A stretch of 64,000 bases of DNA from JAGOEX01 sp964630905 (GTDB taxonomy: Bacteria > UBP6 > UBA1177): contig CAZVWR010000001.1 in the NCBI GenBank assembly GCA_964630905.1, forward strand, positions 142,288 through 206,287. Direction: 5' to 3'. How positions within the stretch are numbered: the stretch's first letter is position 1; every line of letters begins with the position of its first letter. The notes under the pieces were generated by a model. It ran no database searches. It was not told the DNA's origin and saw nothing but the letters and a program-made list of their open reading frames with translations. Positions 57,927-64,000 of the stretch are shown in pieces. Made by a program: the position numbers and the translations under genes.

Positions 57927-59108
57927 ATGGAAAATTTCAAAGATAAAGTATCATCAAAACTCATTGAACTTGAAATGAATTCACGGCTTAGAACTTTAAA
58001 AACCATTGAAAAAAGAGTTGGGAACCGCATCTGGATTGACGGTGTAAGTTATCTGAACTGTTCATCAAATGACTATCTTGGCATTGCCGGGAACATTTCG
58101 CTTAAAAAGGAATTTCTTAACTGGTGTACTCAAAATCCGGATTCTCTTTTTACTGATCTTTCAAGCAGTTCTTCCCGACTTCTGACAGGGAACAGCTTAA
58201 TTTATGATGAAACAGAAAGGCAGATCGCACAACTTTATGACAGAGAAAACTGCATAATATTTTCAAGCGGTTATCACATGAACACCGGCTTTTTTGCCGC
58301 AATGTTTGATAAAGGCGACCTTATAATTGCCGACAAACTTGTTCATGCAAGCATCATTGACGGGATACAGCTTTCAAGAGCTGAACATATCCGGTATAAC
58401 CACCTTGATTATGAACATTTAAGAAAGATCCTGAATGAAAACAGGACAAAATATAAGTCAGTCGTAATTGTTACAGAATCGGTTTTCAGCATGGATGGCG
58501 ACATTGCAGATCTGAAAGAACTTGTCAATATTGCCGGATCTTTTGACGCTCAGCTTTTTGTTGATGAAGCACATGCGGTCGGCTGCTGCGGAGAGAACGG
58601 ACTTGGAATATGCGAAAAGACAGGAACATCTAAGAATATTGATTTTCTGGCAGGAACTTTCGGGAAAGCACTCGGCGGAGCAGGCGGCTTCATCGTTTGC
58701 GACAATGTGATCAAGCAGTTTCTTATTAACAGATGCCGCTCATTTATTTTCACAACAGCCCTTCCTCCAATAAACATTTCCTGGATGAATTTCATCTTGG
58801 GAAAGATCGCTGAAATGAAAAAAGAAAGGGAAAAACTTATATCTGCAAGTGACCTTTTCAAAAACTTGCTTACTAAATCCGGTTTTACCACAAGGGGTTC
58901 ATCCCAAATAGTTCCCGTGATAACAGGTGATGATGAAACAACCGTTCATCTTTCTGAAAAAATGAGATCATCAGGATTTTATGTCCCCGCCATCAGACCG
59001 CCGACAGTACCTGCCGGAACTTCCAGACTGAGATTTTCTCTCACAGCGGAGTTTTCAGAAGATGAGATAAATTTGATAGTTGAAACACTTTCAGGAACAA
59101 GGTTATGA
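57927..59108 (+). CDS. bioF: 8-amino-7-oxononanoate synthase
   Basis: 393-aa PLP enzyme condensing pimeloyl-ACP (or -CoA) with alanine to give KAPA. Signature segments: YLNCSSNDYLGIAG (about 35), SSSSRLLTGNSLIYDETE, IFSSGYHMNTG (about 112), VTESVFSMDGDIADL (about 180), FVDEAHAVGCCG (about 212) and the PLP-lysine FLAGTFGKALGGAGGF (Lys about 249). Start at ATG 57927 with CAGAGG five bases upstream; the frame extends to 57888 but that would overlap the promoter. bioG overlaps the end by ATGA. Confidence 0.94.
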   Translation: MENFKDKVSSKLIELEMNSRLRTLKTIEKRVGNRIWIDGVSYLNCSSNDYLGIAGNISLKKEFLNWCTQNPDSLFTDLSSSSSRLLTGNSLIYDETERQIAQLYDRENCIIFSSGYHMNTGFFAAMFDKGDLIIADKLVHASIIDGIQLSRAEHIRYNHLDYEHLRKILNENRTKYKSVVIVTESVFSMDGDIADLKELVNIAGSFDAQLFVDEAHAVGCCGENGLGICEKTGTSKNIDFLAGTFGKALGGAGGFIVCDNVIKQFLINRCRSFIFTTALPPINISWMNFILGKIAEMKKEREKLISASDLFKNLLTKSGFTTRGSSQIVPVITGDDETTVHLSEKMRSSGFYVPAIRPPTVPAGTSRLRFSLTAEFSEDEINLIVETLSGTRL

Positions 59109-59770
59109 AACTTTCGTGGCTCAACAATTCGGGGAACAGTACGCTCATACTTTTCTTTTCGGGCTGGAGCGTTGAGCCTGAACATATGAAATTTCTTGAC
59201 TGTTCGCACTTTGATGTTGCAATGCTTCACAGATACGACTCTTTTGACATTCCTGACGGGATTGACTTCGCAAAATATGACAAAATTGTTGCAGTTACTT
59301 ATTCTTTCGGCGTTTTTACAGGGTTAACCGCCCTTTCAAAGATAAATTTTTCAGGAGAGATCTTTGCAGTAAACGGAACAATGAAACCGGTTGATAACCG
59401 TTCCGGCATAAGAAAAATGGTTTTTGAGAAAACCCTTGCGAACCTGAGTGAAGAGACTTTGGATCAGTTCAGAAAAAATATGTTCGCTGATGGTCCTTCA
59501 TACGAAACATTCGTTAAAAGCTCAATATTCAGCAACAATATTAATGAGTTAAAGAATGAACTCGAATTCATCCGTGATAACAGTGAAAAAGGGAGCAGTG
59601 ATCTTTCAAAAGTACAGAAAGTTCTCATTTCAAAGTCGGACAGAATAATATTTTCGAAGAATCAAGTTGATTTCTGGAACGATTTCAACTATGTATTGAT
59701 TGATGGGGGTCATTTTCCGTTTTACGGTTTTAAGAGCTGGGGGGAGATAGTTCAATTATGCAGACAGTAG
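59105..59770 (+). CDS. bioG: Pimeloyl-ACP methyl ester esterase, BioG type
   Basis: 221 aa of the DUF452/BioG family, an alternative to BioH that removes the methyl group from pimeloyl-ACP methyl ester to end chain building. Family opening LILFFSGWSVEPEHM, nucleophile region VAVTYSFGVFTG (Ser about 66) and a C-terminal GGHFPFYGFKSW (catalytic His about 203) are visible. Position between bioF and bioC is the usual BioG context. Overlaps bioF by four bases and bioC by 13. The chain is somewhat diverged, so individual catalytic residues need alignment. Confidence 0.85.
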   Translation: MKLSWLNNSGNSTLILFFSGWSVEPEHMKFLDCSHFDVAMLHRYDSFDIPDGIDFAKYDKIVAVTYSFGVFTGLTALSKINFSGEIFAVNGTMKPVDNRSGIRKMVFEKTLANLSEETLDQFRKNMFADGPSYETFVKSSIFSNNINELKNELEFIRDNSEKGSSDLSKVQKVLISKSDRIIFSKNQVDFWNDFNYVLIDGGHFPFYGFKSWGEIVQLCRQ

Positions 59771-60510
59771 ACAAAACGAGAGTAAAAAAGAAATTTCTTG
59801 AAGCACTTCATTCTTACGATGATCACGCTTCAGTTCAGCGCCTCATGGGGCTTGAACTTGTAAGAGAACTTAACAATTGCTCTCCTGAAAAATTCGGCAC
59901 TGTTCTTGAGATCGGTTCAGGAACAGGAAAACTGACAAAATATCTAAGCAGAGAGATACGGTTCAACACTATTTTCTGCAACGATCTTTTTGAGGAAGCT
60001 TATCCCTACATTGTGAAATGGTGTAAAAAAGAGAACTTTCTTGTCTGCGACGGTGAAGATGTTTCCAAACTTCCGGGCAATATAGATCTCCTTGTTTCAA
60101 ATGCGACATTCCAGTGGTTTGCCGATCTTCCGGGATTTCTCCATGCGGTCCGTTCACGGCTCAATGATAATGCGATAGCCGGTTTCACAACTTTCGGCCC
60201 TTCCCAGTTTAAAGAAACGAAAGAGATAACAGGAAAATGTCTTGAATATGTTGTCAGAAAAGATCTTGAAGAACAGATACAGGATAAATATAAAGTTATT
60301 TATTTTAATGAATGGGAGGAGACTCTCAAATTCGCTTCAGTAAAAAGAGTTCTCAAACATATTTCAGCAACCGGTGTTTCGGGGGTTTCGAGTTCTCTTC
60401 CTTCGATGGATTTTGAAACTTTTCAGACAAAATACAAAGAAAAATTCTTTGACGGTGAGATGTATTCTCTCACCTATCATCCGCAGATATGGATATTGAA
60501 AGCACTCTGA
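59758..60510 (+). CDS. bioC: Malonyl-ACP O-methyltransferase
   Basis: 250-aa SAM-dependent methyltransferase that methylates malonyl-ACP so that fatty-acid enzymes can extend it to the pimeloyl stage. N-terminal VKKKFLEALHSYDDHASVQRLMG is the BioC opening, LEIGSGTGKLTKYLS (about 46-60) is the SAM site, and VSNATFQWF (about 113) is the BioC-specific segment. Downstream half is a typical lid. Overlaps bioG and comF; completes bioF-bioG-bioC. bioD and bioB are not in the window. Confidence 0.92.
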   Translation: MQTVDKTRVKKKFLEALHSYDDHASVQRLMGLELVRELNNCSPEKFGTVLEIGSGTGKLTKYLSREIRFNTIFCNDLFEEAYPYIVKWCKKENFLVCDGEDVSKLPGNIDLLVSNATFQWFADLPGFLHAVRSRLNDNAIAGFTTFGPSQFKETKEITGKCLEYVVRKDLEEQIQDKYKVIYFNEWEETLKFASVKRVLKHISATGVSGVSSSLPSMDFETFQTKYKEKFFDGEMYSLTYHPQIWILKAL

Positions 60511-61178
60511 TAAAGGGGTGTCTCATCTGCGGCTCAAAAACTGCAGATAACGGACTTTTCTGCAGTGAATGCGGCAAATTTGCACTTACAATCGAAAGAA
60601 GATGCGGCAGATGCGGAGCTTTCACGCTCGACCCTTCAAAACCCGACTGCAATTCGTGCCGCGGTAAAAAGATGTTCGTTGACACGATTTTTTCTTTTTA
60701 TATCTATTCCGGTCCGGTATCAAGCGTCATATCAAAAATGAAATATGGAAAAATTGAGTCCTATGCTGCGGTTCTGGGAACTTTTCTTGCAATGAATGTT
60801 CCTGCTGACATGGTAAAAGAGAGGACTGTGATATTTCCTCCAATGAGCTTTTTCCATAAATTCTCAAGATCGTTCAATCAGGCACAGATCATAGCCGACA
60901 GAGTTGCTTCAATACACAAGCTCGAACTTGACAGCAAACTCATCAAAAAAGTGAAAAAGACCAGACCGCAGGCATCTCTAACCTATGAAGAAAGACAGAC
61001 AAACCTAAAAAACGCTTTCGCAATAACAAAAAATGTGGAAACCCGCTCTTTTCTGATTGTTGACGATGTCTGCACAACTTTTTCCACGATAAATTCAATT
61101 GCTGAACTTCTTAGAAAAAACGGTGCTGAAAGTGTAAATGCCGTCACTGTTGCAAGAACCTCACCTTATTTTACATAA
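60489..61178 (+). CDS. comF: ComF-family phosphoribosyltransferase-like protein
   Basis: 229 aa. An N-terminal double zinc-finger-like region (CLICG...CSECG, about 11-26; CGRCG...CNSC, about 38-57) is followed by a PRPP-type phosphoribosyltransferase domain with FNQAQIIAD (about 128), KKVKKTRPQASLTYEERQTNLKNAF and the PRPP loop FLIVDDVCTTFSTINS (about 192). ComF/GntX proteins are needed for DNA uptake in naturally competent bacteria, though the reaction is unclear. It overlaps bioC by 22 bases. The bioC-comF adjacency recurs in other bacteria (for example near bioH/gntX), so this may be a conserved cluster rather than chance. Confidence 0.88.
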   Translation: MDIESTLIKGCLICGSKTADNGLFCSECGKFALTIERRCGRCGAFTLDPSKPDCNSCRGKKMFVDTIFSFYIYSGPVSSVISKMKYGKIESYAAVLGTFLAMNVPADMVKERTVIFPPMSFFHKFSRSFNQAQIIADRVASIHKLELDSKLIKKVKKTRPQASLTYEERQTNLKNAFAITKNVETRSFLIVDDVCTTFSTINSIAELLRKNGAESVNAVTVARTSPYFT

Positions 61179-61252
61179 TCCAATGATTTAATTTCATTTT
61201 GTCTGTCTATTGATGTATAATTACAAGCTAACAATTTCTTTTGGAGAATTTT

Positions 61253-62410
61253 ATGAAAAGATTTTTTATCGCAGTTATTTTGATCATTTCACTTATTTTT
61301 GTTGTTTCATGCGGAGATAACAAAACTGAAGACAAAGGTGACACTGGAAACACTGGTAATACCGGCGACACTGGTAATACCGGCGATACAGGCGATACTG
61401 GCAACACCGGCAACACCGGCGATACAGCAGTTGAGTGTGTAGGTATTTCAATTGAATCTCTGGAACTGGTTGAAGGGTCTGATGCTTACAGCGGTTCATT
61501 AGACAAACCTCTCGGGGACGAAACCCTTGAAGACACTATATCTTTCCAGTTCTACACGGAAGATTATTCTCCTGTGCCTGAGCTTCCTGCCGGTACTTAT
61601 GATCTGGGCACTGGAATTAATGCAAATTTCAATTCATGTTCTGAATGTGTTCTCATTTTTGAGGACGAAAATACAAAAACATATTTTCAGGAAAGTGGAA
61701 CACTTACGATTACAGAAAACAAGGCGGGAACAATTGAAACAAAAGGAACTCTGACTGCCAAACTTGTTGAAGTCACAATTGCTGAAGATTATACATCTAC
61801 CCCTGTTGCAGGCGGTGGCTGTTATGAAATTGAAGCAGGCACATGGGACAACATCTGTGTTCCGGATTGCAAAGGCAAGATCTGCGGAAACGACGGTTGC
61901 GGCGGAGAATGTGGAGAAGGATGCGAAGAAGATAAAAAATGCAATGAAGATGGAACAGCATGTGTTGACTACGGCTGTGAAGTTGTTACCTTAAGTTCTT
62001 TTGAAACAGGAACAGTAAATTTAGAAAACGAATATTTTCAGTACGATCTTACTTATGACCCAAACTCAGGGGAAGCCGGGATAGCTGATGAAATGATGCT
62101 TGAATTCTATGCTACACCTGAAGTTAAAGATTATGACCTTCTGGGAAAAAATTATGTTGACTGCGAGCAGTGCATACTTGTTTTTGAAGATATTGAATAT
62201 GAAGGTGAAGAAGTTAAAACTATCGGCAGATACTACTTCCAGCAGAAAGGAACAATATCTGTTGAATCATTCGCTGACGACGGAAAGATCAAAGGATCGC
62301 TTAAGAATGTCCGTCTTGTAGAAGTCACAATTGACTCAAGCTATACATCCACACCCGTACAGGGCGGAACATGTCTTGAGTTCGTTGATGAGGCATTTGA
62401 AATCAAATAA
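61253..62410 (+). CDS. Lipoprotein with Gly-(Asp/Asn)-Thr repeat and duplicated beta domain
   Basis: 385 aa. Type II signal peptide with lipobox VVSC (Cys about 19). Residues ~29-58 are ten Gly-Asp/Asn-Thr triplets. Two homologous ~125-residue domains follow, one at about 60-200 and one at about 240-380: both run from a Ser/Leu strand to CSECVLIFED / CEQCILVFED, YFQESGTL / YFQQKGTI, LVEVTI and TSTPV-x-GG-x-C. Between them is an EGF-like knot, CVPDCKGKICGNDGCGGECGEGC (about 203-223). GGAG at 61243-61246 fixes the start. A TATAAT is at 61216-61221 without a good -35. Function unknown; the CGNDGCGGxCG knot is common in myxobacterial surface proteins. Confidence 0.75.
   Translation: MKRFFIAVILIISLIFVVSCGDNKTEDKGDTGNTGNTGDTGNTGDTGDTGNTGNTGDTAVECVGISIESLELVEGSDAYSGSLDKPLGDETLEDTISFQFYTEDYSPVPELPAGTYDLGTGINANFNSCSECVLIFEDENTKTYFQESGTLTITENKAGTIETKGTLTAKLVEVTIAEDYTSTPVAGGGCYEIEAGTWDNICVPDCKGKICGNDGCGGECGEGCEEDKKCNEDGTACVDYGCEVVTLSSFETGTVNLENEYFQYDLTYDPNSGEAGIADEMMLEFYATPEVKDYDLLGKNYVDCEQCILVFEDIEYEGEEVKTIGRYYFQQKGTISVESFADDGKIKGSLKNVRLVEVTIDSSYTSTPVQGGTCLEFVDEAFEIK
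61337..61426 (+). repeat. Ten 9-base tandem units encoding Gly-(Asp/Asn)-Thr
   Basis: Units of the form GG(C/T)-(A/G)A(C/T)-AC(A/C/T) repeat ten times in frame. Synonymous differences between units show it is not freshly expanded, but slippage by whole units would keep the frame. Confidence 0.88.
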
Positions 62411-62469
62411 CTGAATTTCTCAACCATTCTCTGAATTTCCTTTTTTTGGGTTTGTTTCCCGTTGGATTT

Positions 62470-62480
62470 GTAGGGGCGGG
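62470..62480. repeat. Partial REP arm inside the RAYT gene
   Basis: TGTAGGGGCGG, matching the left arm of the full REP copies; encodes part of Asn-Pro-Ala-Pro-Thr-Asn on the minus strand. Confidence 0.5.
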
Positions 62481-62520
62481 ATTTATTTTGATTTTGTTTT
62501 CCCGGTTTTCCATTTCCGTC

Positions 62521-62548
62521 GTAGGGGCGAAAAATCTTTCGCCCTTAC
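62521..62548. repeat. REP palindrome copy A, inside the RAYT coding sequence
   Basis: 28-base unit GTA-GGGGCGAAA-AATC-TTTCGCCCTTAC; stem GGGCGAAA / TTTCGCCC with a 4-base loop. Read on the minus strand in frame it gives Cys-Lys-Gly-Glu-Arg-Phe-Phe-Ala-Pro-Thr. Confidence 0.88.
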
Positions 62549-62781
62549 AAGCTACATTGTTTTCATCATTTTCCCAATTTACCGGATTGTCAAAAATATA
62601 TTGCCTTATTTTTTCAAGATCTGATTCGTTTCTAATCACATGTTCATAATAATTTCTATGCCATACATCAATTATTTCAAGATTTTTCCTTGCCCATTTT
62701 GTTACACCGATCTTAAAACCACGAACAATGGAACCAACTGTTTTCGATGTTCCGGAATTCATATCGGTATCCCTATCATCC

Positions 62782-62809
62782 GTAGGGGCGAAAAATCTTT
62801 CGCCCTTAC
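62782..62809. repeat. REP palindrome copy B, inside the RAYT coding sequence
   Basis: Identical 28-base unit to copy A, in the same orientation and the same frame of the transposase, 261 bases away (a multiple of three). An additional inverted half-arm, GCCCCTACAA, follows at about 62816-62825. Confidence 0.88.
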
Positions 62810-63103
62810 AACCAACGCCCCTACAATTAATCAAAAAAATACCATGAAAATGATTTGGCATCACACAACATTCATCAATTTCAACATCAGGAAAATGTTC
62901 AGGAATCTGCGACCAACAGTGCAAAACCATTTTTCCCATATCATTTAAAATCATTTCACCATTTTCAATCTCACCAAACAGGTCTTCACGGTTTTTTGCT
63001 ACAACTGTCACGAAATACGCACCGTTTTGTGAATAATCGTAATCTCTCAACCGGATTGAACGGCGGTGATGTATTTCAGGATTGAATACCATTATTTATT
63101 TCC

Positions 63104-63126
63104 GTAGGGGCGAAAAATCTTTCGCC
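63104..63126. repeat. REP palindrome copy C, in the RAYT 5' leader
   Basis: First 23 bases of the same unit, after which the right arm diverges (ttcgccagggg). It begins 12 bases upstream of the transposase start codon, so it may also influence its translation or be a target site. Confidence 0.82.
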
Positions 63127-63207
63127 AGGGGTTTTAAGAGTTTATTTACTATATCGGACATTGGAACTCCTATATATAAAAATATTGTTTAGGTATAAAA
63201 TTTCACA

Positions 63208-63876
63208 CTATCTTTCTTTTTTAAATATAACCCTAATCTTTTTTGGAGACCGATAACTATAAAGATCCATTTTTTTTGCTCTGTATCTTGAACCTCCTGA
63301 AATATTCTTTAGCTCAACAATTTCGTCAATAATATCGAACCTCTCTTTCACCTCATCTTTAATTGTAGAATGGATATTGTTTGACATCAAAACCTTTCCG
63401 TCAGGTGAAGAATCATCAATATTTTTAACTTTTGATTGCAATCTTGCAGCAACATTTAGAGCTCTTCCTAGATACTCTGTTTTAGTATTCATAATTACTC
63501 TTATTAATGTTCCTTTATCCACGCCGAATGTAACTCCTGTACCACCTATGTCAGTCGAGAGAACTGGCTCAATCTTTTCATTAAAAAGTCTCTTATATTC
63601 TTCGCAAATCTCTTTCAAAAAAACAAACATCTCTTCTTTATTACAATGAATCGGAAAAAAAAGAATCCATCCATCTCCCAGGAATTTATGTATCTGGAAT
63701 TTTTGACCATCATCCTGTTTTTTTACTAAAAACTTTTTTAATGAAATAATTAAGTTTCGCCATTTATTCATTTTTTCATTTGACAACAAATCCTCAACAA
63801 TTTTAGTTGAAGAACAAATATCAAGGAAAACTACAATTTTCTCAACATTCCTAATGCTATCCTTCTCCATTGTCAT
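63208..63876 (-). CDS. Class III nucleotidyl cyclase-domain protein
   Basis: 222 aa, almost entirely one adenylate/guanylate cyclase catalytic domain without membrane or sensor parts. Metal aspartates are Asp19 (VFLDICSSTK) and Asp68 (KFLGDGWILFF), the Lys before the second motif sits where the adenine-selective Lys lies, and YLGRALNVAARLQS (about 140-152) supplies the transition-state Asn and Arg, with Glu in the position usually Asp or Cys for base choice. AGGAGGAG lies seven bases upstream. The preceding SEC-C frame ends inside that ribosome site, so the two are co-transcribed. Product (cAMP, cGMP or a pyrimidine cyclic nucleotide) cannot be called. Confidence 0.78.
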   Translation of the reverse strand: MTMEKDSIRNVEKIVVFLDICSSTKIVEDLLSNEKMNKWRNLIISLKKFLVKKQDDGQKFQIHKFLGDGWILFFPIHCNKEEMFVFLKEICEEYKRLFNEKIEPVLSTDIGGTGVTFGVDKGTLIRVIMNTKTEYLGRALNVAARLQSKVKNIDDSSPDGKVLMSNNIHSTIKDEVKERFDIIDEIVELKNISGGSRYRAKKMDLYSYRSPKKIRVIFKKER

Positions 63877-63888
63877 AATTTTCTCCTC

Positions 63889-63987
63889 CTATTTATTCAA
63901 ACAACATTTTTTATATTTTTTTCCACTTCCACATGGACACGGATCGTTGAACCCTTCAGAAAAAAGTGGACAGTTAGTTAAGCCAAC
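63889..63987 (-). pseudogene. SEC-C motif C-terminal fragment at the window edge
   Basis: The minus strand encodes ...NDPCPCGSGKKYKKCC followed by LNK and a stop, a classic SEC-C zinc-binding motif (as at the SecA C-terminus). The frame is closed upstream by TAA at 63990-63988 and has no ATG, so it is either frameshifted or a decayed gene whose rest lies outside or in another frame. Its stop overlaps the cyclase ribosome site. Confidence 0.5.
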
Positions 63988-64000
63988 TTACACTAATTGA

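Larger units (their letters stand above)
62403..63092 (-). mobile_element. RAYT transposase (Y1_Tnp, REP-associated)
   Basis: 229 aa. Single-strand transposase of the REP-associated tyrosine transposase group. Start region HHRRSIRLRDYDYSQNGAYFVTVVAKNR, the HUH metal motif in VMPNHFHGIFLI (about 79-86), and the catalytic tyrosine in IRQYIFDNPVNW (about 165). Long compared with minimal RAYTs because it contains insertions encoded by REP-like palindromes: CKGERFFAPT occurs twice (about 95 and 181), with further REP-derived peptides (NCRGVG, NPAPTNP). Upstream leader also has a REP copy. It overlaps the lipoprotein stop by eight bases. No complete IS ends seen. Probably still encodes an intact catalytic core. 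Confidence 0.85.

Noticed and set aside
61337..61426. Short regular repeats as a CRISPR array
   Set aside because: Units are 9 bases, contiguous, without spacers and in frame within a lipoprotein gene; they encode Gly-(Asp/Asn)-Thr.
63961..64000. Right-edge sequence as an insertion-sequence end
   Set aside because: No inverted partner or transposase is visible within the window, so nothing supports an IS boundary.

Overview
This 64 kb window is a dense, AT-rich (about 40% GC by eye) chromosome segment from a diderm bacterium. An outer membrane is implied by many lipoboxed proteins, a predicted beta-barrel porin, AMIN-domain amidase machinery and SecDF-YajC. Acetate kinase, several exported Fe-S proteins and an exported flavodoxin suggest an anaerobic or fermentative lifestyle. 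Recurrent lipoproteins with Asp/Glu/Asn/Thr-rich spacers, EGF-like cysteine modules and Cys-TM-basic C-termini recall Myxococcota and other 'deltaproteobacterial' lineages, but I cannot place the organism from sequence alone. No rRNA, tRNA, CRISPR array or prophage was seen.

Layout. 0.3-3 kb: TetR regulator, PilZ protein, nadB. 3-11.4 kb: a five-gene type I restriction-modification operon (hsdM, DUF4062 protein, AlbA_2/HATPase protein, hsdS, hsdR) closed by a strong hairpin. 11.5-20 kb: M23 peptidase, arylsulfotransferase lipoprotein with an AMIN amidase, LDH2-type dehydrogenase with GDPD, small exported proteins, argF. 20-29.5 kb: a 1040-aa exported adhesin-like protein, GNAT, pgi, hybrid histidine kinase, M29 aminopeptidase, SDR. 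29.5-36.5 kb: an accessory patch with two DUF4143 ATPases, covarying palindromes, a toxin-antitoxin remnant and a beheaded secreted-protein gene, interspersed with flavodoxin, zupT, ackA and an FGE-like lipoprotein. 36.5-45 kb: S9 peptidase lipoprotein, pyrE, mntP and two paralogous EGF/beta-propeller lipoproteins. 45-53 kb: yajC-secD-secF-recJ and a 997-aa paralogue of the 20-kb adhesin-like protein. 53-61 kb: biotin synthesis genes (bioA; bioF-bioG-bioC-comF) surrounding a compact exported-ferredoxin/porin operon. 61-64 kb: a Gly-(Asp/Asn)-Thr repeat lipoprotein, a RAYT transposase carrying its own REP sequences inside its reading frame, and a class III nucleotidyl cyclase next to a SEC-C fragment.

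The most unusual item is the 55.4-57.8 kb operon. It encodes a lipoprotein with two [4Fe-4S] motifs, a four-cluster polyferredoxin with a signal/anchor, a second two-cluster lipoprotein ferredoxin and a beta-barrel protein, all tightly coupled and facing a NapH/CcoG-like membrane Fe-S protein. I read it as a possible porin-ferredoxin electron conduit, analogous in layout to porin-cytochrome (MtrCAB-like) conduits but without haem proteins. That reading is inference.
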